Shown here piece by piece: positions 45,186-57,036 of a stretch of 64,000 nucleotides of DNA. The translations under genes were made by a program, and so were the position numbers. This stretch comes from Venturia oleaginea (taxonomy: Eukaryota > Ascomycota > Dothideomycetes > Venturiales > Venturiaceae), in NCBI GenBank assembly GCA_013176395.1, contig JABMLP010000009.1, positions 1,426,001 through 1,490,000 of the forward strand, written 5' to 3'. The notes under the pieces are model-generated. The model saw only the letters and a list, made by a program, of their open reading frames with translations, did no database searches and was not told the DNA's origin. Each line of letters begins with the position of its first letter. Within the stretch, counting starts at the first letter, position 1.

Positions 45186-46598
45186 GGAATGGGAGGCATG
45201 GATGATCCCATGGGCGGTTTACGAGCAATGGATGGAATGCCATCAATGTCTCGACCGCGCCGTCCTCGTCGTCCTAGAATGCGTCCAGATACTTACGGCG
45301 CGGACGCAGATCTGGGTCTCGACGAGCCACTAGGCGGTCTGGGAGATGACCGAGGGTTCGGTCCACCAGATGATTTCGAAGGCGGTGCTGGACTCGGTGG
45401 TCTCGGTCTCGACGACGATGGCTTCGGCGGCGGTTTTGGTCGAGGACGTCGCCCACCAGGTGGTCGTCTAGGAAAACGATCCAAGGGCAAAGGCCTAGGT
45501 GGCCGTCCACCCCGTCGTACCCGCGATGGACCAGGTTTCGAAGATTACGCACCACCCGAAATGTCCGGTGCCCTTGGCCGCGGGGGAGCAAACGACGACG
45601 ATGCTTGGGAAGAAGGTTAGTCTGACCCCCTTTGTCCAGAGTAGATCTTACCCAATAGTGTAGCTAAGTAATATAGAAGACTGATCATTTTCTCCTATCT
45701 CTAGTTGATGAAGAACCCACGCCTTCCTCTCCAAAGAAAAGTCCTACGCCCAAAGGGAAGAGTCCAGTCATTCCTGAAAAATCTCCATCTCCAGCGCGGA
45801 GCAAAAGTCCAGAATGGGAAGACGTGAAAAGTTCACCGTCCCGTCGAGGAGGAACGAAAAGTCGGCATCACAAGAGTCCAGCCAGGAGTAACAGCCCAGA
45901 CTGGGAAGACGTGAAAAGTCCACCTCCATCCCGTCGAGGAGCAACGAAAAGTCGGCATCACAAGAGTCCAGCCAGGAGTAGCAGCCCAGACTGGGAATTC
46001 AAGTCTCCACCGCCAGCAGGTCGAGGGTTAAAAAGCCCGCCACAGATGAAGAGTCCAAATCGTCCACGTACAAGGCCGCCTTCAGCTCGTCCCGCTTGGA
46101 TGGATAGGGAATTCTATGCTCCGCAGCCGTCCCAGGGGCATTATCTCTTTCGTCATCAAACGGGACATCCGCCTCCTCGTCCTTCTGGCTATAGGCATCT
46201 GTTTGCACATGAAGTTCCTAATGCGGATAATCAAAGACCACCGCTAACGCCTTCACAGCATCCTGGACAGGGACAACCTCCGCTTCCTCCGGCAAGTGTT
46301 CATCCAAATGCACAACTACCACCACCAGGCTGTTGCGCTCCCCCTCCACCCCCTGGCTCTTATCGTCCGCCGCCGCCTGGAAGTAACCACCCATGTGCGC
46401 GACCACCGAATCCTGAATGGAGGTAAAAGAGAAAGCATCCCTCGAGAGAAGAAATTGGCGTACGTCATTCATGAGCCAGATAGACATGAAAGTTAATGAA
46501 AGCAAAATCCGTCTTTACAAAAGTTCGTCAGATTAGAGGGTATCTGCCTTCACCAAGCCAGCTCTTACTTCACATATCTTACAGCCACTCTTTCCATC

Positions 46599-48470
46599 TT
46601 ATATAAGAGCGGTCCCCTTGAACATTCCATCTCTAACTTCCTTAACAACATCCCTCCTGTCATTCTTACCCACAAGCACCACTCCCCGACCTCTCCTCCC
46701 CATTCTTCCTGTACGCCCGAGGCGATGAATAAAATCAATCGTGGTATGCGGGACATCGTAGAGCACGACGTGACGAACAGCCGTCGTATCAATACCTCTT
46801 GATGCCAAATCTGTGACAACAAGCACCTTTGTATTCGGCAAAACCTTCGTGATACCCTGTTTTCTAGCTTCCTTGCGCCTCATGGGCACTTCCTCTTCTG
46901 AGTTAGGAGAAGCAGATGTGAAATGTCCGAGTGTTTGTACTTGTTTGCGGATATCGGTGTCGCGGTTCAAGGCAATGGCATCAATGCCTTTGCTAACAAG
47001 ATAGTCGGCCAATTCAATGGTCTTTTCGCGCTCGTTGACGAAAACGAGGATGCGCTTGGTTGGTGCATTTTCGCCCGTCATTTCGTCAGAGGAGTGTTCT
47101 ATCGCAGATTTTCCAATTGTCCAGATTGTGTCTGCGCATGCAAGATCTTTGTTACCGTGGAAGGGATTCTTCTCAACGTCCACAACACCAAGTTGTACTC
47201 TTCTTGGAATTGCGTGTAGGTTTGGTGTAGTCAAGCGACGAATGTCTGGGAAGCGCTTTCTAAGATACGAATCAAGACGTTGGGGAATGGTAGCAGAGCA
47301 GAGAATGAGTTGTTTGAGAGATGGAGTGGCTCGATCGAGAATATCTGATGTGAGAGAGGCGAAGGAGCGATCGAAGAGAGAGTCGGCTTCATCAATAATC
47401 AGATGCGAGACGCGTGATAGTACGTTTGGGTCCGATTCTGTGATACTAGCAAGTAGATGAGGCGTCGAAATGAGGATGTCGATTCCAGCTGGGTTGAAAA
47501 GACGATTGCGGACAACGACACCAGAGTAGGCAGAGGAGATCATAGCAGCGCGGAACTTAACAGTATGAGATAGAGACTTGGCCACAGCTCCCACTTGATC
47601 CACCAATTCAGCAGTAGGTACGAGAATGATAACTCGCGGTCGGCCAGTTGTAGGATGTGTATCGTTGAGTGGCGGGGCCTTCAATTCAAAAATGTTCTCC
47701 CGCTTCTTCTCTTCCTTCTTCTCTTTTTCTTCCCTCTCTTTCTCGGCCTCGATTATCTCGTATCGCTTCATATCATCAATTGTAGGTAAAAGATACGCCA
47801 GCGTCTTTCCGGAACCAGTTTCTGCCGCCAGCAAAAACTCCCTCATCTGACCTTTGGGCGGCGTCAAGTCCAGTCTCCTCCTCTTCTTTCCTCCCTCTGT
47901 CCCAAGTAGTGCAGGTATGGCTAGTCTTTGTATAGGCGTCGGCGCTATGTCTTCCATCCCCTTCAAAGCCTGCGGGGAAATGGAATCTCTCAGCCCAGGC
48001 AATAGTGGAAACTCGTCGAATGAATCGACGGCATCAATACGTTCCTTCACGGCCGATCTTGCACCATATCCCACAGTCACCAATGTCTGCTGCATCTTCA
48101 ATGCCCTGAAGCCCTCCTCTTTTTGCGGCTTCTCCTTGGCACCTCGAGCAGAACGCTTGATCTCTGCTGCCGACCGTTCATTGACAATACCTCCCTCTGG
48201 GAATCGTCTCAAATTCATGCCCCCGAAAGGACTGTTCCTGCTCTTAAACGCGGGTTTTCCTCGCCGAGTCCGATCGTCGTAGTTCTTGGAGACATTTGGG
48301 GAAAGTTCCATGCGGGAAGGCCGTTTCGTTTTGTTCGGTTTGTATGACTGACCACTCAGCGAGCGAGCTTGTTGCCATTGGGACCGAAGCGATGATCTTG
48401 CCTGGCAGAAAAGACAAACTGAGTTGCGCAGGCGCGACATTGCTGTGGTTGTGATGCTTGGTAGCTTCAT
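46599..48470 (-). CDS. MRH4: Mitochondrial DEAD-box RNA helicase MRH4
   Basis: Needed for large-subunit mitoribosome assembly in yeast. Single exon, 623 aa. The N-terminus is basic and Ser/Arg-rich (MKLPSITTTAMSRLRNSV), fitting a mitochondrial presequence. The Q motif region has APTPIQRLAIPALL, Walker A is AAETGSGKT, and the DEAD box is IIDEADSLFD. SAT is CSATIPQR and motif VI is HRLGRTGRMGRRG. A Lys/Glu-rich insert (residues about 240-270) lies between motifs I and Ia, typical of fungal MRH4. The 3' end is about 170 bases from the end of the disrupted host gene, in convergent orientation. Confidence 0.94.
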   Translation of the reverse strand: MKLPSITTTAMSRLRNSVCLFCQARSSLRSQWQQARSLSGQSYKPNKTKRPSRMELSPNVSKNYDDRTRRGKPAFKSRNSPFGGMNLRRFPEGGIVNERSAAEIKRSARGAKEKPQKEEGFRALKMQQTLVTVGYGARSAVKERIDAVDSFDEFPLLPGLRDSISPQALKGMEDIAPTPIQRLAIPALLGTEGGKKRRRLDLTPPKGQMREFLLAAETGSGKTLAYLLPTIDDMKRYEIIEAEKEREEKEKKEEKKRENIFELKAPPLNDTHPTTGRPRVIILVPTAELVDQVGAVAKSLSHTVKFRAAMISSAYSGVVVRNRLFNPAGIDILISTPHLLASITESDPNVLSRVSHLIIDEADSLFDRSFASLTSDILDRATPSLKQLILCSATIPQRLDSYLRKRFPDIRRLTTPNLHAIPRRVQLGVVDVEKNPFHGNKDLACADTIWTIGKSAIEHSSDEMTGENAPTKRILVFVNEREKTIELADYLVSKGIDAIALNRDTDIRKQVQTLGHFTSASPNSEEEVPMRRKEARKQGITKVLPNTKVLVVTDLASRGIDTTAVRHVVLYDVPHTTIDFIHRLGRTGRMGRRGRGVVLVGKNDRRDVVKEVRDGMFKGTALI

Positions 48471-48518
48471 TTAAAAAGTTGAATTCCGATGTCGAGACAC
48501 GAGTCAGGAGCAGATTTG

Positions 48519-48792
48519 TGTGACGGCTTGCTAGGCTACTGGAACAACCACAGTATTCAAGCACCTAACAAGGCGCCACAGTACACGGGCCATGTGACGG
48601 CTTGCTAGGCTATTGGAACAACCACAGTGTCCAAGCACCTAGCAAGGCGCCACAGTACACGGGCCACAGCAAGACCTATAAGTAGGCCTTGCCCCCAGCC
48701 CCCATTTACATAGCTACCTGTAGTTCACTATCACATTTAGTCCATACCTGATTGCTGCTCATGCCTTTCATCAGTTACTACTAGCCGTGACA
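48519..48792. mobile_element. Solo LTR, 274 bp, with 5-bp target duplication
   Basis: Begins TGTGACGGC and ends GCCGTGACA, near-perfect short inverted ends. It is flanked on both sides by ATTTG (48514-48518 and 48793-48797). No internal coding region, so it is the product of LTR-LTR recombination. The first 74 bases are repeated in tandem (48519-48592 and 48593-48666, four differences). Its last ~80 bases match the relic at 25964-26034. It lies within about 50 bases of the MRH4 start, in its promoter. Confidence 0.9.
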
Positions 48793-48797
48793 ATTTG

Positions 48798-49413
48798 CTC
48801 GAGTCATTCGATACTTATCAACCTCTTCGGTCGACTTCTGCTCTTCTTCCTTCGTCAAGCATTCAGCCTTGGTCGAATTATAGACTATTGTTTGATAGGC
48901 CCCTCACGGAAAGACAATCTACAGTTTCTCGACTAGCTCGAACCATCTTATAATACCAATGCTCTGCAATTCAACCATGCCGAGCCTCTCTCAGCTTGGT
49001 CAAACTGTGCATGCCATGGAAGGAAAACAGCAGGCGAGATAGATTGGAACAGGAAGATTCACACAAGATGAGATATTGAATAAACATTTTGCTAATCCCA
49101 GCACACTACCAAAGAACAGCAAACGAATCGAATCATCGCTATCGCTTCATTACACAGCATACGAAAATCACGCCGCACTACGGGAACTAAGAATTCCAAG
49201 CCTCGCAGCCACGACAATAAGAGATGTTGAGAGAGTTTAGAACGAAAGAAAACCCAGTCCATCCAAACTCCATCCATCCCATATCCCCACCATCGTCCAA
49301 GACAGCCCACTCAAAACAATCATCGCACTTGCAACTCCACATACCTCACATCATCATTCATACACCCCAACAAACAACTACATCCCCAACACCTCTCTCC
49401 GTATCCTATACAT
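48798..49413. other. Intergenic, nothing supported
   Basis: Spacer between the solo LTR and the 3' end of BUD4. CA-rich plus strand near 49250-49400, no coding frame of note. Confidence 0.45.
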
Positions 49414-52400
49414 TCAGAAAATCATACTCTGAATCTGTTTTCGCCTCGATGAATTGTTCTTCGGCGGGCTCGCCGATCGCTCCGCGTGGGCCTGTCTGAC
49501 CTTCTCCGTAATAGGCACAGGAGCCTCACGCCTAGGCTTGACAGGGGAAACAGGCATACTCTTATGCCCGACTCTTCGTCCATGTCCTTGCTCCGGGTGC
49601 ATTTGAGGCATCTGAGGACCCTTGGGCATCCGCAAAAACTCATTCGATCGCTCAGTACCATCCGCAGTCATGCCATCGGCACTCTGCGGCCGCACAGTAA
49701 CTTGACCTCGTGCTTTGGCTTGCACTTGTGCATTTTGTCGCTCCTTGGCAAGAACAGGTTTCGTCCACTCTTTCCCAGCAACAGCGGATTTTCCTACAGC
49801 TCGAGATAGAACGGACATCCAACCGTCTTTGTCGGCGGCGCTATCGGCGTAAAAATCAATGGTCTCACCATTAGCAAAGCGAATTCGGAAACCTTCTTCG
49901 ACGAATTGGTATCCTTCATCCTCTTCCGCAAAGGCGGACTTTCGTCGACCTTTACCAGATTTGCCTCCTGCATCAGGTTGGAGGAGTGTTGACTTGTCAT
50001 CAACCACCTTGGCTGCTTTGGCAAGATCAATCTTGGCTCGGGGTTGACGAGTTGTTTCATGGTAAGCTGTAAGCCTCGTGCCAGTAAGTCGGAAAAACCG
50101 TCGTCGCCAGAACTATAATTTGTTAGCTGGGGACCGCTCTTAAAAAACTCGATGTAGCTTACTGGACAGTCACCACCCTGCTGACTCAAGAAACCTTCCC
50201 ATTCGCGTTTTTCGGCTTCTTCGGCTTCCTTCATCTCCCTGATGCACGCGTTCATGCTCTTGGGCATATCTTCTTCTGCTGCTCCCTTTGGTCGTGGAAT
50301 GTAAAGTAGTTGCAGTTGAAGCTTGCCGATCGGGTAAGGTGGTCGTCGGACATTACCACCGCGCTTGCTTTTGACAGAGCTTGCGATAGCCGAGTCTTCC
50401 AGTGCCCACTCGTTGAAAACAGGGATATCCACGTTGATAGGTCGCCCAAAACACTGGTCCTCGTGGTTTTGAAGGGAGACGTACGCGCGGCCAAAGGAGC
50501 CGTCATCACCGACAATGTCGTGCAGCAGATCCCAGCCAGTGGGGTTTGCAGCAGCTCTCTTTTTTGCGGCCAGGCGTTGTTGCTCCTGAAATTGACGTTC
50601 GGCAGCTTGTCGTTGCCGTTCTTCCTCCTCCTGCTTCTCCTTTGCAAGACGATCGGCTTCTCGACGCTTCTTCGGAGACATGAGTAGGTGCGAGAAGCCA
50701 GACTTCTTTGTCGCTGGCTTGACTGGGCTCTTGGCGGCGGGAGTTGGTGGAGGAATCGATGCTTGTCGCGGTGGGGGCGTCAATTTGGTTTGCAATGTGA
50801 GTTGGAACTCGAGGCCTTCGGGAAGTACAACAAGCTCAAATTCTTGTCCGATTGGGGCGCTGCGTCCCAGCTCAAGCCATGAGGTTGTTACGCAATGAAG
50901 TCCGTTATCGAGTGTGAGTTGGAAGTAGCTGCGCTCATCTATGATTCTGTTAAAAGACTGTAAACATAAAACAGTTGAGGACACCTTACTTGGTGGTAAT
51001 GGAAGATCAAGCTCTTTGACTCCCACAACCTTGACAAACAGACGACCGCGCTCAATGCCATCTTCCAATTCGAATTCTTTTCCGTGTGACATGATTTGAT
51101 CTTCAACCACTGTGCCAAGACCACTGACTGCACTCTCTTGACCAGGCAAAGGAGGCATCGGGCCTGACGCTGATGCCTGGGCAGTTCCGGTGGATGTGCG
51201 AATGCTCTTTCGTCGTGGTTTACCATTCCATGGCTCGGTGGTCCATGACTTGGATCGTCCATGGCTAGCCTTCCGTGGGCTGCTGTTCTCGGAGCGGGCA
51301 CCTGCATCTGCAGACCATGGACGATCCTGTGTCGTTGAACCACTGTCATTGCTGAAGTTGCGCTTGGCGATGACCATCTTGGTGTTTTGGCGCATCAGAT
51401 AGCCCTTCTTTGTGCGGGGTGTCATGTTAGCAAAGAACGCATAATCGGTCGACTCTGGGTCTCGAGATGGGTTGATAAGAGAATGAAGATCTACCTTCGA
51501 ACCCTCGATAACGCGATCAAATTCCTCGTCGAGACCGAGTGAGAGGTCATCGCCGAAACAGTTGTCAGTGATGTCCAGTCTCTTGAAAGATTCGCGACGC
51601 TTGGGTGCAGAGTCTGATGCAGCAGAGTTTAGCTCCTCTTGGTCGTGAAGGGTATCGGGATCAAGGCTAATCGAGACTCGCTGTGCGCTTTTGTCGGGAA
51701 TCGGCGGTGGAATTTGGCCACTGACTTGACGCCGAGTTGCAGCCAAAGACGCAATGTCTGCTGGAGTAGATGAAATACGTGTCTTTAATCCACCTGGAGC
51801 TTTGATGGTTGAGACAGGCTCTGGGACGGCGGGAGACTCTGGGCGCTCTTCCTCTTCAACATGCATTTCCAAAGGATGATGCACAACAGAGTCTGGAGTG
51901 CCAACATCCGCTTGCTCCTCCGAGTCAGGGCCAGTTTGTTCTGGGGTTTCTGGCCTTCGGAAGAACTCTGACATTGAGGATAGGTCGAGCTTGTTCTCTG
52001 CGGGAGCCATCTCAGGCTTGGGCGAGTTCTTCTCCGGCAGAGGTGGTGGGGTTGAGGATGAGCTCAAATATGATCCCAGACCAGTCTGGAAGTCTTCGTC
52101 GTCAACATGCGATAACTCAACCAAGCTTGCGTGACTATCACTTCCAGTGGATAGGCGGAGAGCGTCTGTGACAGTGGCATCGATTTGCCGAGGAGTTGGT
52201 GGGCCGTCGTCATCGCTGGCACTCTTGGGAGATACTTGCTGATTGGCAATTACGTCTGCTTCAACCTCCGGGGAATAGCAACTCGCATCGTCATCGTGGT
52301 CATCGTGCTGAGAACCGGACATATCGTGACGAATAACAGATCCTTCTCTCTCATAGTCTCCGTAATCACGATCAGCGCTGTACATCTCGGCGATGGAGTA

Positions 52401-54283
52401 GAGGTCAACTTCCTCTTCCTCTTCCTCTTCCTGCTTGATCATTACATCTGGAACGATGTCATCGAATTGCGATGAGCATTCACGATAAGGAATGGCAACG
52501 TCAGGATCGAGGTTGGCATAGTCTCGCTCTTCAGACATGCGATCCATCTGGTCCTCATCTTCGCGATGGTCAAATGTCTGGCTCTTGACTTTTTTAAGAA
52601 TGGACTCGCGAGAGATGCGTGGGAACTTGTACTCTTCGATCACTTCGGTCGCAGTGACTTCTGTAGTTGTGACAACAGACTCTCCATCGTTGACTTTATC
52701 TTCATAAACGTGAATGCCGAGACCATGTTTCCGCAATCGAGCCGCTTCTTTTGAGGCTGAGCCGGAAGGAGAAGGGTTGTCTTGAAGACCCATCAGTTTG
52801 AGACGATCTTCCAATGACATGTCGTTGTTCTTCATGCCCAAAATCTCGGATTTCAGTGTGCTCGCAGGACGAGGAAGTGTGGGAAGTGAACGTCCAGCAT
52901 GAGCAGCTTGAACACGTTCGAGAACTGATGTGGCGCTTTGAGATGAAGTAGGCCGCGACCCATTTTGCGCAAATGGAGGAACTGGAGGCAACGGCCGCGG
53001 GTCCGAATCAGAAGTGACAGATGAGGAGCGATAGTTGTTCCACTGCTGAGATGGTGTCGAACGACCTTCTTCATCTCCACCAAATGGATTTTCGAAGGTG
53101 GACGCGAAATCAGTATGCGCAACATCTGGGCTCATGTGGCGCCAATCTTCTGGAAGTACGACCGGCGTCTTGTCTGTGTCTTCCAAAGAGGCGTCGAAAC
53201 TATCATCGTTGTTGTCTGCATGGAGGTCGAGGTTGATCTCCTCGTCCTCACTATCGTATGTATCATAGCTGCCCTCACGCGAGCCGGATGCCACAGAAGA
53301 CGGATCTGGAGTGACCATCTCATATTCAAAAATCTCTTGTGGGCCAGGGACAAAGGTGACACTCTTCGCATGGCGTCTCAGTGCTCGAGGTGGGGAAATA
53401 TTTGACTCAGTCTCATCGTCAGACCATTGAGAGCTTTCGGGGTCGAAACGTCGTGGAAATGTATTGTGATTTGGCTTGTTCGAGAATGACGATTTTGTGG
53501 GCGAGGCACTGTTGCGAGGAGATGAGTTGTTGCAAGGAGACGGGGATGGCGATTTGTCTGAGGTCGGTTTTGCAGGGCTGAATAGTGGTATTTTATTCTG
53601 ACTCTCTCCTCGACGATGGCTCTTAAAAAGTGGCGGGCTGCTGACAGGGTTTTCCTGACGCGCACCTTCGACGCCTCGCCCGTTGAAGGCATTGCCTTGG
53701 TATTGTGTCAATGGACGGTTTGCGGCGAGTGGGCGCTCGACAATTGGGAGGTTCGTTGGGTCGTATTCGTTCTTCTGCTCGCGCGCAAACATGCTGCTGT
53801 TTTTGACACGGGAAGCTTGCTTGAGCTTCTCGACCGAGGGTCGCCTTGCGACGGTGGGCGATTGCTCGCGTTCGAACATGTTTTCGGTACTGAATCGAGA
53901 AGGAGAAGCGCGTCCTTGCCAGAAGGCGTGCGGTGAGCGGCCATTATATGGAGAAGAGTCAAATGGGGAGGATTCCTTTTCTCCACTCATTTGCTATCAT
54001 CATAAGTTAGTGTTTACGCGACGGAAACAAAGGCGCGCGCGACCTACCTTCGTCAATTGATTGTAGCTGGGAGAGTTCCTTCTGATACCCATTGGGCTAA
54101 TGTCGGCCAAAGGACGCGATACACCGTTGGTTCTAGGAGCTGGAGAGGCAGTGTTCGCACTTGGAAATGACTTTTGGATCCTCAGAGGAGAAATCGCCTG
54201 TGACCCAGGGAGATTAGCGGTGACCCAAGAGATGAAAGGCATGATTGATAGACGGATATCCAACGTACCTCTTCGGGAGCCAT
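49414..54283 (-). CDS. BUD4: BUD4/anillin-like septation protein with PH domain
   Basis: Links septins to the cytokinetic ring and axial landmark in yeast, and to septum formation in moulds. 1,547 aa from five exons: 54283-54269, 54197-54048, 53993-50990, 50938-50163 and 50112-49414. All introns are GT..AG and phases agree. The first exon is only five codons (MAPEE). The N-terminal two-thirds is Ser/Pro/Asp-rich and disordered, with RVKNSSMFAREQKNEYDPT (conserved near the N-terminus). A C2-like anillin region follows (ELDLPLP..NERSYFQLTLDNG, about 1060-1320). Near the C-terminus is a PH domain, starting FWRRRFFRLTGTRLTAYHET, with the final strand-helix in DFYADSAADKDGWMSVL. A long Glu/Arg/Gln coiled stretch lies between. 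The annotated single frame hides two terminal introns. Confidence 0.93.
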
Positions 54284-55902
54284 GGCTCAATTGATACTAT
54301 GGGCTCTGTTGTTGTGTTTGTTGTCAAGGCGAAAGAATATGGCAAGGATCGTGAGTGTACTGTTTGTTGATGGCAATAAATAAGGCTACCGCTGGTTGTT
54401 ATGGTGTATAGCTATAGCTTCTCGCAGTATAGACATGCAACAGAGGTGCCAGCGGAGAAGAGGAACGAGAGTGTGTGGTGTGGGAATGGAGGAGCGCGCT
54501 TCCTATCAATAAACGTGAAAGTCGCACTTCCCTGTGTTTGTTCGGTTTCGGTGTTTAGTTCCACCATTGCCATGGCAATCATAACTCCAGCCCGCTTTGT
54601 CGGATAGTTCAAATCGATATGAACACGAAATGCTCCGACTCGAATCGCGATTTGAAAACACCGGCGCATCTTCAGCCCCAGATAGTACGTGGTCGGTATG
54701 GTTGCATCGCCGTCGCCCTCTTCGGCTGCTTGCTTGTCGACGAACTCGGCCTCTCTCTCCTTCAACAACATCAACATCAACACCAACATCAACATTCCAG
54801 TGGAGAGCACATTGCTCATCCCTGTCGTTCGCCCACTGTACCTTGCTCTCTTCGATAAGAGCGGGCCGCGTAGTGCGTCTGTTTAAACTCTATCCCATGT
54901 CCGAGGTAGGGATGATAGCGGAGGCTGAGCACTTGGGAGGTATCACGAAGTGTGAAGCGGCAAGCTTGACGCCCTTCACAGGAGTCTCGGCATCTCTGCG
55001 ATCCTATAGGACAAGGGAGAAGAAAACACCGACTCCAGGGCTTCGCCTGGTCGGGTTGTTTGATGGCGATGAGAATGCACGACGTTATCGATTGATTTTC
55101 ATTGTGGGGTTCGCCTATCTTCGGCACAAGAGAGCTCAACATCCCGCACGGCACAAGAGCTTATGCTGAGAACAACGGTCCGGAAATTAAAGGGAAAAAT
55201 CGTTCCTGGGATAGCTTTGGCAAGTTCTTCAACAGTTTCAGCGCATTCACGAGCGGAGCTTGCTATGGTCAGAATGACGATTCTTGATCGTTGAACCGTC
55301 CCACTGCAAGTTCGTTGCTTTACTAGGACAGGCGAGTCAGGCTACATCGATTTAGCCTGAGATTGATGTCGAAAGATTCCTGGCGAATTTGGGGTGCGAT
55401 TCTGCCAGGTGGTTTCAGATACTGATCTGGAGTTGACAGTAAGCTCGTCAAAGGCCAGCCTTGTGGTTTGCAGTGTATTATACATGACGGCAGTGAACGG
55501 TTGAGAAGCTGTTGATTGAACATAGCTGGGCATGGGTCATGTCTCTTGGGGCCCCTACAGTAGCTTTACCAATTCAATACCCCTCCTCGCCCACATAGTA
55601 CAGCTGAATTGGAATGGATACGCGCAACTCTAGATCGATATCGATGAATTTCTGGTAATCTCAAAGAAGAGGATTGCCAGTCAGGGGATTCTAAAACCAA
55701 CGGTACTTTCGCTTGCGAGACGTGGGGAAAGGCACAAAACTAATGAAGTCAATGTGGCCCTGTTGGGATGAACATTTCATTTTTGTTGTTTGGCTCATTC
55801 ACGAGAAAATGTCGAGGAACTCCAAAAGAGAACACCAACGATATTGTGCTAAGCACAGATTGCGAGACATCAAATTTTTTCACTGATCCCTACCATGACA
55901 TT
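54284..55902. other. Intergenic; BUD4 promoter side, no gene supported
   Basis: 1.6 kb. A (CAACAT)n microsatellite lies at about 54765-54800 and accounts for the Thr/Ser and Asn runs in local frames. The 190-codon plus frame from 54597 crosses this repeat and has no domain, so I do not call it. Confidence 0.45.
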
Positions 55903-56721
55903 TCACATCTTCCAGCCACAGATACCTCGCGTTTGCTCGATTTTTAACGTCCACCACTCCAACGCATCCTTCCCCGCCATCTCCATCTCCACCGCGACAT
56001 CCACTTCCTCCTGAAACATACCAGTGAAGAGTAAAAATCTCCCACGCAAGTGTGGCCGAATCGCAACCTGTTCTTCGAGTGGCAGCTCATCGTATGCCTC
56101 CCTCGTCACGCCTCTGAGCCCATGGCCATTGAGAAGCTCAAACTCAGGTTCTTCTGCGTCATTGTAGTCGGCGATGCGGAACAGGTCGTACAAGCCGGAT
56201 ATGATGTTGCGTGGAGGAAGGTTGGTTCGACGTGCTTGAGCGCTTCTCACGTAACCTGGCGCCTGACGCGATTGAGGCTGGCTGGGCATTTGGTTGCGTG
56301 GAGGAGGTGGCCTTGAAAGTCTAGAACTGCCACTGCTCTGCGCCATGAATGGTCGAGCTGCACCGTTTTGAGACAGTGAAGCGGCAACAGGAGGATGATT
56401 TACCCCTTCTCGAGGACGACCAAAGCTCCTAGGACCATCTTTCGGACCGCCGAATGTAGAAACTGTAGGGCCACCGGAAACCTCGACATTACCACGCCCA
56501 CCAACACTACCAGAATCAGCATGAGCATTATTTAGGAAAGGTGCAGGTGCTGGCGCGGTGTTAGCTGGATATCCAGAATCAGGCAACGTAGACCCAGTAG
56601 TGCTAGGCTCTAGCTGACTGCCAGCATTTTTCGTACCAACGTGGTCTGTATCGATAACATTTTCTACGTAGGGTTGCGGTGGTCGACGAGGACGATCTGG
56701 TGGTTCTTCTCTTTGCGCCAT
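55903..56721 (-). CDS. Hypothetical protein with disordered N-terminus, 272 aa
   Basis: Single frame from a good ATG (MAQREEPPDRPRRPPQPYVE). The first 170 residues are Pro/Gly/Ser/Arg-rich and probably disordered. The last 100 look folded, with ISGLYDLFRIADYNDAEEPE, GVTREAYDELPLEEQVAIRP and a final helix (DALEWWTLKIEQTRGI). No family recognised and no signal or membrane segment. Probably a real fast-evolving gene. Confidence 0.6.
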   Translation of the reverse strand: MAQREEPPDRPRRPPQPYVENVIDTDHVGTKNAGSQLEPSTTGSTLPDSGYPANTAPAPAPFLNNAHADSGSVGGRGNVEVSGGPTVSTFGGPKDGPRSFGRPREGVNHPPVAASLSQNGAARPFMAQSSGSSRLSRPPPPRNQMPSQPQSRQAPGYVRSAQARRTNLPPRNIISGLYDLFRIADYNDAEEPEFELLNGHGLRGVTREAYDELPLEEQVAIRPHLRGRFLLFTGMFQEEVDVAVEMEMAGKDALEWWTLKIEQTRGICGWKM

Positions 56722-57036
56722 GTATGATCTCGATGTTTCCTTCCGATTTGCTATTTGCTAATGAGTGATAGGTTTGCGTCGACGCGTTATCGATGGATCA
56801 GCAGAGCATAGAGGTAGTAGAGGCTGTTTCTGCCTTGCTATATGTATGCTCGAAGGTAGTGTTTGGAGATTGGAGGTAGGTGTTGATCGAGCTATTCTTA
56901 CGGTCAATTGGTGTGTTATAAATTTTCCTAACAATCTAGCCATCACCCCATGCTGAAACAAATTCACGATGCTATATCCTTCACAACCATCACCTGTTGA
57001 AGGCTTCAAATCCCTTAAATGAATCCACGACGCCTG

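Larger units (their letters stand above)
38745..46426 (+). pseudogene. Host gene (Gly/Met-, Arg- and Pro-rich protein) split by a 5.3-kb retrotransposon
   Basis: The left part is 38745-39911 (389 codons from MGATISS, a possible N-myristoylation start). The right part is 45186-45615, then a 89-base GT..AG intron, then 45705-46426. Taking out 39912-45185 rejoins the frame exactly (NPM then GMGG) and gives a 772-aa product. The protein is low in complexity: a CGFCGSSGEMGC segment (about 148-159), a charged Arg/Glu region, GPMGPMGPMG repeats, a Gly/Asp-rich part, and two tandem Arg/Ser/Pro repeats (KSRHHKSPARS). It ends in a Pro-rich tail. No known domain. As the sequence stands, translation would run into the element and stop at 39998. 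Both halves are free of stops and shifts, which suggests a recent insertion. Normal function unknown. Confidence 0.85.

Noticed and set aside
54597..55169. 190-codon plus-strand frame upstream of BUD4
   Set aside because: Composition is dominated by a CAACAT microsatellite; no domain or homologous feature recognised.
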